From NCBI RefSeq assembly GCF_004770145.1, contig NZ_RQFW01000001.1, positions 200,176 through 264,175 of the forward strand: a DNA stretch of 64,000 bases, in the 5' to 3' direction. This stretch comes from Leptospira bourretii (GTDB taxonomy: Bacteria > Spirochaetota > Leptospiria > Leptospirales > Leptospiraceae). How positions within the stretch are numbered: position 1 is the stretch's first letter; each line of letters opens with the position of its first letter. The position numbers were made by a program, and so were the translations under genes. A model generated the notes under the pieces. It saw only the letters and a program-made list of their open reading frames with translations. It was not told the DNA's origin and searched no databases. Positions 45,205 through 54,476 of this stretch are shown piece after piece.

Positions 45205-45927
45205 ATGTCAAACAAAACTTTAGTCATCATCCCTGCATACAATGAAGCCGAAACCATTGAAGAAGTGATTCGAGGTGCCATTGTTTACGCGGATGTTTCC
45301 GTGACGGATGATGCAAGTAAGGATGCTACACCGACTATTTTAGCCAAATTGCAGAAGGAATTTGGCAAACGCCTTCATGTGATTCGTCATGAAAAAAATA
45401 CCCATATTCCCAAGGGAATCCAAGACGGTATGAAATATGCGGTAGAAAAGGGATATGATTGGGTCATTACAATGGACGCCGGATTGTCGCATGACGCTGG
45501 TTATTTGAAAGAATTTCAATCTTTCCCTATATGTGACTTGGTCATTGGTTCCAGAACTTCAACAGTCAATGTTCCTTTGTATCGAAAGTTTATTTCCTGG
45601 CTTGCTGCTAAGGTAATGAATTACTGTTTGTCCAAAGGAATCTTCAATTTATTTGGAGCTAACTTACGAGATTGTACAAGTGGATACAGAAGGTATTCAA
45701 AACCTATGTTTCAGAAAATTGCAGCTTATCCTTTGGAATCAATTGCCTTTGATTTCCATATGGAAGCTCTTTCCATTGTTGCCAATAATGATGGATCTAT
45801 AAAAGAATTACCTATCCGTTATGTTTTTTCAAACAGTAGTTTCAATCGCAAAGTTTTGAAACTTGCTATCCAATTTGCTAAAAAACTATTATTAAGAAAA
45901 TGGAAACTGATCCCTCAATATCCGTAA
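45205..45927 (+). CDS. GT2 glycosyltransferase (DPM1-like)
   Basis: 240 residues from ATG 45205, just after the SDR stop, with GGAAAG upstream. GT-A fold: LVIIPAYNEAETIEEVI, SVTDDASKDATPTIL, WVITMDAGLSHDAGYL, LVIGSRTS. The DASKD/DAG segments hold the metal- and nucleotide-binding aspartates. Related enzymes transfer a sugar to polyprenyl phosphate. It lacks a C-terminal membrane domain, which the neighbouring polytopic protein could supply. The next gene overlaps by 28 bases. Confidence 0.88.
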   Translation: MSNKTLVIIPAYNEAETIEEVIRGAIVYADVSVTDDASKDATPTILAKLQKEFGKRLHVIRHEKNTHIPKGIQDGMKYAVEKGYDWVITMDAGLSHDAGYLKEFQSFPICDLVIGSRTSTVNVPLYRKFISWLAAKVMNYCLSKGIFNLFGANLRDCTSGYRRYSKPMFQKIAAYPLESIAFDFHMEALSIVANNDGSIKELPIRYVFSNSSFNRKVLKLAIQFAKKLLLRKWKLIPQYP

Positions 45928-47474
45928 AACAATCTCGTTTCGGATTGAAATGGAGAGTGTTTCTTCTCACCTGTGGTTTACTTGGTGGGATTTTTTTATT
46001 AGATAGAGTTCTTTTTTTTGATCTCTACTTTCTATTCCCCAATGAAACAGAATGGGATTCTTCTCCTTGGTATAACTTTATACACAAAACAAAGGAGCTG
46101 CAGTCCACAAAAGATAAACATAGAACCATCATCACTGGAAGTTCTGTTGCTCTCTATTCTGTTCTGCCGGATGAATTAAACAAAAATGATATAACAAAAA
46201 CAAAATATTCTTTTTTTTCTCATGTGGCAATGGCCCCCACGGATCTTTTTTATTATAAAGAAAACCTTCTCAAATCTCATCCCGATTTAGTGGTTTATTT
46301 ACATAATTTTGCAGATTTACAATGGGAGTACTTAGAACCTAACGATGGAAAATTTGAATTCAAGGAAGATATTTGGGTATCTCAATATGGAGATAGATAT
46401 CCAGCGAAAATCATCTATCCTAGCGAATATCTAACCGACTATTGGGCAAAGTTACCCAGGAAAACAATTTCCAAACTAACTACTAAATCTTTGTTTTACG
46501 TAAGTAGATTTCGAATATTCTTTTGGGATCCGATTCTCGTATATATCGATAATCATTTTAGAACTGGAAGAAAATATCACTTGTATCAGGGAGAAAAACC
46601 TATTGAGGGTATCTGGTCGAAAGGATGGACGAAAGAGACCGCAACGTTAGCATGCCCGGAAAAAAAGAAGAAAGAGTCTATTTATTTCGAAAAACCAAAT
46701 ACAAAAATAAAATTCCGCTTTTTCAATCATAAAATTTCATTAGGCAATCAAGTACCTGCTCATGAAGTAGAAAAGACATTCCAGCAATCAGGGTGGAATG
46801 ATCTAGATTGGGATTCATTAATTGATCAATCGAAACAATGGAGCGATGTACAAATTCAAGTAATTTCTCAATTACCTACTGCAAAAGAAGTAAATTTAAT
46901 TCGTTACGGGAAGGATGAGTTTGTTGGTGTCCGACTGGCTCATTTTTTCTGCAGGCCACAAGAGATAGAAAATAGATCTTATTCTCGCGACAATTATTGG
47001 GATGAAGCCAGGTATCAAAAAATGTCTGTTGAGGAATTTAAAGCTGATTATTTTGAGCGGATGATCCACAATGCTGAATCTAGAAATGAATTATGGAGAT
47101 TACACAAAGTTCGTGAAGCCAAAAAAACTGTAAACTCTGTAGCATTTGAGCCTTGGTTGGAATTCAATCGAATTCTTGAATTATCTGATTATCTTTACAA
47201 AAACAAAATCCCGTTTGTATTGATTTTGAGTCCTGAGAATCCAATTGAATTTTCGTTTTATAAAAATTCGCAATGGAGAAAAGATTGGATTTTAAATTTA
47301 AAATCACATTTAGAACTCCGTGGCCAGACTTTAATCGATCATACTGAAGTTGTAAGTGACGTTCGTTATTTTTTTGATCCGCACCATTTAACATACGAAG
47401 GTGCTCTTTTTTATAGTTCTATTTTTTCTAATTCTTTAGAGTCAAAAATCCCAAAAATAAATACTCAAAATTAA
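45900..47474 (+). CDS. SGNH-like membrane-anchored protein of the glycan cluster
   Basis: 524 residues. One membrane helix (VFLLTCGLLGGIFLLDRVLFF) near residue 30, then an outward domain with IITGSSVALYSVLP, the GSS element, and close to the C-terminus FDPHHLTYEGALFYSS, the DxxH block of SGNH/AlgX-type acyl-transfer proteins. No full catalytic assignment can be made. Similar in layout to the DUF1574 protein at 39489. Likely acts on a glycan outside the membrane, for example in O-acetylation, by analogy with AlgX. It overlaps the GT2 gene by 28 bases. Confidence 0.66.
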   Translation: METDPSISVKQSRFGLKWRVFLLTCGLLGGIFLLDRVLFFDLYFLFPNETEWDSSPWYNFIHKTKELQSTKDKHRTIITGSSVALYSVLPDELNKNDITKTKYSFFSHVAMAPTDLFYYKENLLKSHPDLVVYLHNFADLQWEYLEPNDGKFEFKEDIWVSQYGDRYPAKIIYPSEYLTDYWAKLPRKTISKLTTKSLFYVSRFRIFFWDPILVYIDNHFRTGRKYHLYQGEKPIEGIWSKGWTKETATLACPEKKKKESIYFEKPNTKIKFRFFNHKISLGNQVPAHEVEKTFQQSGWNDLDWDSLIDQSKQWSDVQIQVISQLPTAKEVNLIRYGKDEFVGVRLAHFFCRPQEIENRSYSRDNYWDEARYQKMSVEEFKADYFERMIHNAESRNELWRLHKVREAKKTVNSVAFEPWLEFNRILELSDYLYKNKIPFVLILSPENPIEFSFYKNSQWRKDWILNLKSHLELRGQTLIDHTEVVSDVRYFFDPHHLTYEGALFYSSIFSNSLESKIPKINTQN

Positions 47475-47496
47475 ATTCTTAGTCTGGAGTTGACAG

Positions 47497-48711
47497 ATGG
47501 TTCTCAAACGTATCAAACCAATTTTTTTATTTTTTAATTCAAAACAATGGCTTACCGTTTTGTCATTTGTTTTGGTTTGGGGGGTCAGCACTCTATCGTA
47601 TTGGAAAAAATATGAATGGAATCCCAGTTCTATGGTGAACTTTGGTTATGAGTTTGCTTTACAAAACCAGAAAGAAACTCCAGAGAAGGCCATCTTATTC
47701 AAAGGAGAGACGGGAGATCTGGGAGCAGGTTATGATGGCCAAATATTTTATTATTTTTCACGCCCACTTTCTGAATTTAATCTGAATTGGCCAAAGGGAT
47801 TTGATGAATCCTATCGTGCACCGAGAATCGGCTATCCTCTGTTAATTGCTCTTTTTGGTTTTTTTGGTAAATCCATTGCAATTTTTGGAATGTATTTTTG
47901 GAATATTGGCCTTACTCTTATTTCTTATTTTTATTTGCGCAAACTTCTAAATGAGGAAACAAAACCTTTTGCCATTTTGTATCTCCTAAGTCCGTTTGCG
48001 TTGGGAAGTTATTACGTTTTAGTGAGTGACTCTGTAATGGTTTCCATATTAATCATTGCATATTATTATTACGTAAAAGAGAACTATATCCCTTTTGTAA
48101 TTCTATCTAGTTTAGCAATCCTTACAAAAGAACCTGCATTGTTTTTGTTATTCCCTTTGGGCCTTGCTGCTGTCTTTCGCCGAGATTGGAAACGGATCAT
48201 CGTTGTTGGTTTGGTTCTTGTCATTCCTGTTTGTTGGCATTTGTATCTGGCATATCGATTTCCAAATTGGAGGCCTGGTCGCCTAACTGATTTTATTTTA
48301 CCTTTTGAAGGTTTAATTTCATATATGGAATCCATTTGGCGATTCATTGCCAGTGGAACCAATTGGAAAGATTTGGCTCGGTTGTTATCTCGTTTCCCAC
48401 TGGTAGTTTTATTTTTTTTAGGATTGTTTTTGCCTTTTACAGGCCAAATTCGAAAGGGTTGGGAATTTCGAATTTCATTTTTATTGATTATGTTTATGGT
48501 AGGGACAGCCGGATATTATCATTTTTGGTCCGTTTATGAAAACGTATCGCGAATGTTTACTCTTTCCATCCCCGTTCTTTTGTTTTTAATGAATTCTGAT
48601 CACAAGATTCGTTACCAAGAATACATTTTATTTACTTTGTTCATTTTAGTTTTGTTTCTTATCAAAGTACTACTAATTTCTAAACAGTTAGGTTATCAGG
48701 TGGGATTCTAA
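47497..48711 (+). CDS. Polytopic membrane glycosyltransferase-like protein
   Basis: 404 residues with about ten hydrophobic segments. After the first helix, a loop reads GAGYDGQIFYYFSRP and later APRIGYPLLIALFGFFGKS, which matches a family of bacterial GT-C-like membrane proteins where the DGQ-containing loop holds the acidic residue. It is the last gene of the glycan cluster, 22 bases after the SGNH-like gene, and could transfer the lipid-linked sugar made by the GT2 enzyme. It converges on the HtrA-like operon with a four-base overlap. Confidence 0.68.
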   Translation: MVLKRIKPIFLFFNSKQWLTVLSFVLVWGVSTLSYWKKYEWNPSSMVNFGYEFALQNQKETPEKAILFKGETGDLGAGYDGQIFYYFSRPLSEFNLNWPKGFDESYRAPRIGYPLLIALFGFFGKSIAIFGMYFWNIGLTLISYFYLRKLLNEETKPFAILYLLSPFALGSYYVLVSDSVMVSILIIAYYYYVKENYIPFVILSSLAILTKEPALFLLFPLGLAAVFRRDWKRIIVVGLVLVIPVCWHLYLAYRFPNWRPGRLTDFILPFEGLISYMESIWRFIASGTNWKDLARLLSRFPLVVLFFLGLFLPFTGQIRKGWEFRISFLLIMFMVGTAGYYHFWSVYENVSRMFTLSIPVLLFLMNSDHKIRYQEYILFTLFILVLFLIKVLLISKQLGYQVGF

Positions 48712-50186
48712 AAATTAGAATCCCTTTGGATTTGAAAACTTTGTTTGGCTTCTGCGTTTAATGATTGGATTTCTTCTTTTTTGAAAATCATTTCAAATCC
48801 GTCTGACATCACAAAATGAACGTAAGGTGTGCCTGATTCGCTAATTAAGGTTTGTAGTTGTTCCAAGGATTGGACTTGGACACCGTTGACAGTTTTTAGA
48901 ATCATTTGGTGGGCAGTGTGGTAGGCCTTATTCCCTGAAAGTGGTAATACTTGAGATAAAAAAACCACTTTTCCTTCTTTGGAATTCCTCTTAATTCTAT
49001 AAAAATCATTCAGATATAAAAGCTCTTTACTGACACGGTTTCTCCATTGGTTCCCATGTTCAGTCAGGTATTGTTCTGACAACTCTTGGAAAATGATTCC
49101 AGCTAACATTAAATATTTGGGAGTTTGAAATCGAGAGTTTCCGTATGGAATTCGAATGGCAGATTCTGGGATAGGTTTTAAATCTAACTCAAGAGAAACT
49201 GGCTTTTTGTTTCGAAATACTTTGATTTTGATTTTTTTCCCAAAGGATGAGTCTGTATCATTTGTATTATGAAACAAATACGATACATTCAGTTTTCCAA
49301 ATTTTGGATGATCAAAATAACCTTTCGGATCAATTTTGAAATTAGAAACTTCTAATAAAACATCCTCTAATTGCAAAACTCCATCTGCAGATGAACCTGG
49401 ATAAATTTCTGCAACAAGGACTCCTAAATCATCTTTTCTTAATCCATAATGATTTCTTGTGGCACTATCAATCAATGGTTTAAATCGAAATCCTTTGAAT
49501 GGAAAGTTTTTTCCATCAATGAAATGTCGTATCGAAAAAGTAGGGATCACTCTCCCTGTATTGTTTTCTTTAAATTGGTATAAGATTCCTTGCGGAATTC
49601 TGGAGCTTACATCAACGATCAGTTCTCCCACACCATCTAATTTTTCTTCTGATTGGATTTCAATAAAGGGAAGTTCCACATAGCCACTTGCATAAGCTTC
49701 CATATCCAAACGGATCATTCTGATTTTTTTTTCTTCCAGACTCCTTTGGTCCTTGCTTTCCATCACAAGTCCAGTTCCTGGCAAAAAAACCTCATTTGAG
49801 AAAGTGACAGCTTTTAGATCCTTTGATGCATTTGGATCGTTAAACTTTAAAATCGCGAGTCCTAAGTCGGGATCTAATCTTTCTAACTCAGCAGTAAAAA
49901 CCTTAAGGGAATCTGGTTTTTTAATTTCGATACTTGTATAAAAATAAACTGCCTGCGCAGGAATTATAATTTTGTTTTCACCTATATAAATTCCTGTAGA
50001 CTGTCGGACCTCAGGATTTTTGTTCCTCCAAGGTTGGATAAAATGTGGGTATTGGACAGTCACCTTAACTTGGAGGATGGATGCATCTGTCATACCAACT
50101 GGGATTGATTTTGAATGGATGAACCCGGCAAAAAATAAAAAGAAAAGTACAAAAACGAAACGATACATTAGGTTTAGGAATTTCAT
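48708..50186 (-). CDS. Inactive HtrA/Deg paralogue (pseudoprotease with PDZ-like domains)
   Basis: 492 residues with a signal peptide (FVFVLFFLFFAGFIHS). It follows the same plan as the upstream neighbour: a trypsin-like region, then two PDZ-like domains (YPGSSADGVLQLEDVLLEV and, near the end, HQMILKTVNGVQVQSLEQL). The catalytic histidine position reads I-P-A-Q78-A-V, where the active protein has TNAHVV. The aspartate block DPDLGLAIL is kept, and the NPGNSGGP serine loop is replaced by SRIPQGILYQF. It is therefore a duplicated, inactivated partner, four bases downstream of the active gene. A regulatory or adaptor role in the same oligomer is the natural guess. Confidence 0.78.
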   Translation of the reverse strand: MKFLNLMYRFVFVLFFLFFAGFIHSKSIPVGMTDASILQVKVTVQYPHFIQPWRNKNPEVRQSTGIYIGENKIIIPAQAVYFYTSIEIKKPDSLKVFTAELERLDPDLGLAILKFNDPNASKDLKAVTFSNEVFLPGTGLVMESKDQRSLEEKKIRMIRLDMEAYASGYVELPFIEIQSEEKLDGVGELIVDVSSRIPQGILYQFKENNTGRVIPTFSIRHFIDGKNFPFKGFRFKPLIDSATRNHYGLRKDDLGVLVAEIYPGSSADGVLQLEDVLLEVSNFKIDPKGYFDHPKFGKLNVSYLFHNTNDTDSSFGKKIKIKVFRNKKPVSLELDLKPIPESAIRIPYGNSRFQTPKYLMLAGIIFQELSEQYLTEHGNQWRNRVSKELLYLNDFYRIKRNSKEGKVVFLSQVLPLSGNKAYHTAHQMILKTVNGVQVQSLEQLQTLISESGTPYVHFVMSDGFEMIFKKEEIQSLNAEAKQSFQIQRDSNF

Positions 50187-50190
50187 TATT

Positions 50191-51678
50191 TTAATTTCCT
50201 GTTAGGTGGTATGATTTTTTTATTTCCAGATCTGCTTTTTCTGATTCTTCACGATCCAAAATCATTGGCAGTTGAATTCCGTAAAATTGAATCCGAATGG
50301 TTTTCTCTGTTGCACTTTGAAATAATTCTTTTAGATGCGTTAGGTTTTTTACCTTTGTTCCATTAACAAATTCCACAACCATATTCAAATAAAAATCAGA
50401 ATTCGAATTGATTGGGTGAGGTAACTTTCGATACAAGACAACATCTTCAGATTGCCCATCAGACAAAGTAGTTGCGTCATAAAACCGATAAACTAGAAGA
50501 CTTCCTCCTTGTGTTTGCCCGTTTTTACTCCAAGCTTCAAGTAAATCTCTGTTCACCGTCTGGAAAATATGACCACCAAACATTAGATAGTCGTAGTTGA
50601 CTCCATATCTTGCTCTTTGGTTTTCCATTTGAATCATTTTTTTTGCAGGGAATTTTACATTAATCTTTTTTTTGTCTCTGATGAGATCGAATCGGATCTC
50701 ATCCCCTGCAAACTTGTTATCGACAACTTCCAGAAAATCAATGGAGTTTGTTTCTAATAAGTTTCCATTTCTACCGATTTTACGCCCATCAATAGCAGTT
50801 AAGTAATCGCCTGGTTTTAAATATCCATCAGCAGAACCAGCCTTTAAAACCTTTGTGATAAAAACTCCTTCTTCTACACTGGGAATTCCATAGTATTTTC
50901 TGTGTGACTCGGAATAAGAGGGTTGTGTTTGGATCCCTAACTCAACATACCCATGGTAAATACCATCTTCAATGTCTTTCAAAAAATGTTGGATCACTGC
51001 TGTGGGAATGATATAACCAATATTTTCTCCTTTCGTGGAAGCCTGAAAGGCAACACCAACTACTTTTCCATCCTGGAGTGCAGGTCCCCCTGAGTTCCCC
51101 GGATTGATTGCTGCATCCACTTGTACAACCAAATGGCTGTCAATTTGTGAATGTGCATATGTTGATTGTTCAATACGCGATACAATCCCTCGACTAACAG
51201 AGATTTTACTTCCACCAATTGGATATCCAATGATATCAACAGGACTTGCGAGTTCAGGTAAACTTCCCAATTCTAAATAATTGCTATCTTCATAGAATTT
51301 TGGATCAGAAACTTCCAGCAAAGCTAAATCACAGTCATGGGCGATAAACAAAACTTTTAATTCATACCATTCCGTTTGGTTATTTCGTTGGGTTTCCATA
51401 AATTTGGCGTTAGAAACAACATGGGCATTGGTAAGGATACGGTTCTTTGAAATTAAAAAACCCGATCCTGTTGAAGCAGAAATTCCAGATGACATCCAAG
51501 GGGAAAAGGGGTCCTTCGCTTGGGAAAAAACTCGGATTTGGACTACAGATTTCTTAATTTCGTCAATGGATTGTCTGGGTTCTTCTGCAGAAAGAGGGTT
51601 AAGGAATAAACGAATAAAAAATAAAATAGTACTCGCAAAGAGGAACGGGGAGAGGAGAATTTTTTTCTGTTTTTGCAT
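50191..51678 (-). CDS. HtrA/Deg-type serine protease with PDZ domains
   Basis: 495 residues from ATG 51678; longer starts at 51699 and 51738 would run into the divergent gene. The export signal has a hydrophobic core FLFASTILFFIRLF. The trypsin-like triad is intact: His86 in TNAHVV, Asp117 in HDCDLALLEV and Ser196 in NPGNSGGP (numbered from this start). One PDZ domain is clear (KAGSADGYLKPGDYLTAIDG) and a second, weaker one follows, as in plant Deg9-like proteins. A periplasmic quality-control protease is expected. It is co-transcribed with the inactive paralogue. Confidence 0.86.
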   Translation of the reverse strand: MQKQKKILLSPFLFASTILFFIRLFLNPLSAEEPRQSIDEIKKSVVQIRVFSQAKDPFSPWMSSGISASTGSGFLISKNRILTNAHVVSNAKFMETQRNNQTEWYELKVLFIAHDCDLALLEVSDPKFYEDSNYLELGSLPELASPVDIIGYPIGGSKISVSRGIVSRIEQSTYAHSQIDSHLVVQVDAAINPGNSGGPALQDGKVVGVAFQASTKGENIGYIIPTAVIQHFLKDIEDGIYHGYVELGIQTQPSYSESHRKYYGIPSVEEGVFITKVLKAGSADGYLKPGDYLTAIDGRKIGRNGNLLETNSIDFLEVVDNKFAGDEIRFDLIRDKKKINVKFPAKKMIQMENQRARYGVNYDYLMFGGHIFQTVNRDLLEAWSKNGQTQGGSLLVYRFYDATTLSDGQSEDVVLYRKLPHPINSNSDFYLNMVVEFVNGTKVKNLTHLKELFQSATEKTIRIQFYGIQLPMILDREESEKADLEIKKSYHLTGN

Positions 51679-52807
51679 GAGTTTGTTTGAATCCACCATA
51701 TTCGGAGCGACCGCCTTTTTTTCGCTGATTGCGGGCATTGTTTCATTTAGAAAGAATCCGCGGACAAGAATGAAAACAAGTTTTTCAATTCTTGCGGCTT
51801 TTTTCTGTATCGGAGATTTGACAATCCTTTGTGATACTTTGTTCTTAGAAAATCAAATCTTAAACCAACCCCATATCATCTCCACCTATTTAGTTTTCGA
51901 ATCGTTTATCCTTCTATTCTTTGGATTACAATTTCCTACATTCTTCCGTAACTTTTCTCGTTTAGTTGTCATTTGTTCTTTTGTCTTGGGAATGGGAATT
52001 ATGCTTTTATTTGTGGACCTGGGCCTTCTCAATGAAGTATATCCGAACGTAAGTCTTATCCTTTTGGAATATTATTATAACACTTACTATGTGTTAGCTT
52101 TTGTTGCATTTTCTTATTTGATCATTGCCAAACTAAGATTCAATTTCCCTGCAATTCAGAAGTTCATGGAATATATTTATTTTGCCACATTCTTTGCCTG
52201 TGTCTTTTTTTTGATACTTTGTTTTTTCCCAAGTTGGATCCCACTAACAACCAAATATTTTTTGCATTCATTTTTATTTATGAATCTATTGTTCCTCTTT
52301 TGTTTTACTGTTTTTTTATTTCATTATTCTTTTACAGAAAATTATCTAACGCATCCGTTTTCTTTTATTTTTGAAAGATCAACTAAAATCTTTGAAGAAC
52401 AAATCCCAGCTACAAGATCCAATTCCCGACTCATCAAAGAAAAACTTTGGAGTTTATATGACAAAAGAAATTGGCGTCATATTATGGATAGTTTTTGGTT
52501 TCAGATTCTTGTGGATGAAACATTAGACAATGCCTTGGAACATGGTGGCAAAAGGGAAGATGATATCATTACAGTACATGTATTCGAATCACGTAAGTTC
52601 ATCGATGTATATGTGATTGATAGTGGGAAAGGATTCAACCCACGTCAAATTCCAAGTCCCATCGAGTCGGACCGAAAACTGGTGACGGGGGGACGAGGGA
52701 TTCACATTCTGAAAAAACTTTTTGTGGTTCGTTGGAATTTTCTCGGGAATGAAGTGAGTATACGAGTGGATAAAACAAAGAATTCTGATTGGAAATCCGC
52801 AACCTAA
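51677..52807 (+). CDS. Membrane protein with RsbW-like HATPase domain
   Basis: 376 residues from ATG 51677. About seven membrane helices fill residues 8-230, then a soluble HATPase domain without a dimerisation/His box: N-box VDETLDNALEHGG, G1 DSGKGFNP, G2 GGRGIHILKKL. The layout resembles a serine-kinase anti-sigma or partner-switching kinase tethered to the membrane rather than a histidine kinase. Its ATG overlaps the ATG of the divergent HtrA gene in the sequence CATG, so the two share a control region within their coding sequences. No sigma or anti-anti-sigma partner is adjacent, though a STAS protein is at 58503. Confidence 0.75.
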   Translation: MSLFESTIFGATAFFSLIAGIVSFRKNPRTRMKTSFSILAAFFCIGDLTILCDTLFLENQILNQPHIISTYLVFESFILLFFGLQFPTFFRNFSRLVVICSFVLGMGIMLLFVDLGLLNEVYPNVSLILLEYYYNTYYVLAFVAFSYLIIAKLRFNFPAIQKFMEYIYFATFFACVFFLILCFFPSWIPLTTKYFLHSFLFMNLLFLFCFTVFLFHYSFTENYLTHPFSFIFERSTKIFEEQIPATRSNSRLIKEKLWSLYDKRNWRHIMDSFWFQILVDETLDNALEHGGKREDDIITVHVFESRKFIDVYVIDSGKGFNPRQIPSPIESDRKLVTGGRGIHILKKLFVVRWNFLGNEVSIRVDKTKNSDWKSAT

Positions 52808-52853
52808 TCAAAACTCTTTGTTTTTAGTAGAAAACTAGTTTTACTTTACCGAA

Positions 52854-53387
52854 TCAGTGTCCTTCGAATTCACAAATAGAAAATACATCAATTCCGTATG
52901 TATCTTTAATTCGTTTTGCTCCACCTAAGTCTGGTAAGTTGATGATTGTGGAACACTCATGAATCACACCTTTTAAATTTTGGATGAGTTTGATAGAAGC
53001 TTCAAGAGTTCCACCAGTGGCAATTAAATCGTCCATAATCAAAACTCGTTCTCCAGGGCTAATGGCGTCTGTATGAATTTCCACATGGTCCACTCCATAT
53101 TCCAATGCATAAGACTCGGAAATGGTGGTGCCAGGCAATTTCCCTTTTTTTCGGATGGGTACAAACCCAACGCCTAGTTGGAAAGCCAATGCCGCTCCCG
53201 GGATAAAACCCCTCGCGTCAATGGCCGCAATTTTATTCAGTTTAGCATTTTGGTATCGTTCTACAAACATCCCAATGGTGAGTTGGAAACCTTCTGGATC
53301 AATGAGAAGGGAAGTAATATCGCGAAATAGAATTCCTGGTTTTGGGTAGTCGGGAATGGTACGAATCTTTGATTTAACAATGGACAT
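52854..53387 (-). CDS. apt: Adenine phosphoribosyltransferase
   Basis: 177 residues from ATG 53387. It converts adenine and PRPP to AMP. Visible are the N-terminal [18 protein letters not shown], the [15 protein letters not shown] loop, [15 protein letters not shown] and the PRPP-binding [14 protein letters not shown] motif. Normal length. The terminator of the upstream htpX gene separates it from that gene, so it has its own promoter. A purine permease-like gene lies nearby (54477), which fits a purine salvage function. Confidence 0.95.
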   Translation of the reverse strand: MSIVKSKIRTIPDYPKPGILFRDITSLLIDPEGFQLTIGMFVERYQNAKLNKIAAIDARGFIPGAALAFQLGVGFVPIRKKGKLPGTTISESYALEYGVDHVEIHTDAISPGERVLIMDDLIATGGTLEASIKLIQNLKGVIHECSTIINLPDLGGAKRIKDTYGIDVFSICEFEGH

Positions 53388-53423
53388 AATAGGATGAAAC
53401 CAAAGATGACTAGGGCTTTGCAA

Positions 53424-53454
53424 TAAAAAAAGGCCGGCATTTTTTGCCGACCTT
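53424..53454 (-). terminator. Intrinsic terminator of htpX
   Basis: On the minus sense AAGGTCGGCA / TGCCGGCCTT (one G-U pair) forms a 10-bp stem with an all-A loop, followed by TTTTTTA. It lies about 40 bases after the htpX stop. Confidence 0.85.
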
Positions 53455-53492
53455 CTTTGCAAAGAATCCTTAAACTCTCTCTTTTAAAACTT

Positions 53493-54383
53493 TTATCTCA
53501 TTTGTTTGAGAGCTAAGATTCTTTCTTCTAATGCAGGGTGGGTTGCAAATAGGGAAAGAAATCCGCCTTTGTTGGAAGAGATCTTAAAGGAAGCGATTGC
53601 TTCTCCTCTTGGATCTTCTGGCATTTCTACCATTTGTCGTAATGATTCTAAAGCAGAAATCATGGACTCTCTTCCCGCCAATTTGGCACCACCAGCATCC
53701 GCTCGGAACTCACGTTGGCGTGAGAAATAAGCCACTGCCATAGATCCAAGAATGGAAAACGCAATGTCGAGGACAATCGTCACAACAATTCGTACGATAT
53801 GTGCCATTTCTTCTTTCACTGCATTGGCTGCCACATACGCAATGATGCGGGAGATGAACATCGCAAATGAGTTCACAACACCTTGGATGAGAGTGAGTGT
53901 CACCATATCACCGTTGGCAACGTGGGTTAGTTCGTGTGCAAGCACTCCATCTAATTCTTGGGCATTCATTCGGTTGAGAAGGCCTGTTGATACGGCAACA
54001 AGGGCGCTGGATTTACTTGGTCCTGTTGCAAACGCATTTACTTCAGGAGATTCGTAAATACCAACTTCTGGCATGGGAAGGTGAGCCCGTTGTGCAAGTG
54101 ATTGCACTCGGCGATACACATCCATTTCTGGTGCAGAAGCTTTTTTAGGATCGATGATTTTGACTCCCATCGTCCACTTCGCCATCATCTTAGAAAGTAA
54201 AAGCGAAATAAAAGATCCCGCCATACCCCACATCAAACAGAATACAATGAGTTGCGTAAGATCTAAACCATAAGCACGGATACTAAATCCCATTGAACCA
54301 AGTAAGGTGGTCACAATAGAGATCGTAGTCATAATCAAAATATTGGTTAACAGGAAAAAACCGATTCGTTTGATCCAAGTCAT
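53493..54383 (-). CDS. htpX: Membrane metalloprotease HtpX
   Basis: 296 residues. HtpX is an inner-membrane zinc protease that degrades misfolded membrane proteins and overlaps FtsH in function. Two N-terminal helices, then PEVGIYESPEVNAFATGPSKSSALVAVSTGLL and the zinc motif HELTHVANGDM, then two more helices and EFRADAGGAKLAG with the third ligand glutamate. ATG 54383 has AAGGAG upstream. It has its own terminator and stands alone in expression. Confidence 0.95.
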   Translation of the reverse strand: MTWIKRIGFFLLTNILIMTTISIVTTLLGSMGFSIRAYGLDLTQLIVFCLMWGMAGSFISLLLSKMMAKWTMGVKIIDPKKASAPEMDVYRRVQSLAQRAHLPMPEVGIYESPEVNAFATGPSKSSALVAVSTGLLNRMNAQELDGVLAHELTHVANGDMVTLTLIQGVVNSFAMFISRIIAYVAANAVKEEMAHIVRIVVTIVLDIAFSILGSMAVAYFSRQREFRADAGGAKLAGRESMISALESLRQMVEMPEDPRGEAIASFKISSNKGGFLSLFATHPALEERILALKQMR

Positions 54384-54476
54384 AGGAAATTATTCTCCTT
54401 AAGGTTCTCATGGAACCTATTCATTAGACTGAAACTGTACTTGTCTTGGCTTGAGATTACAAGCAAATTAATGGTT

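Noticed and set aside
52831..52842. Palindrome AAAACTAGTTTT between converging HATPase and apt genes as a terminator
   Set aside because: It has no loop or GC-rich stem, so it is too weak to call a terminator.
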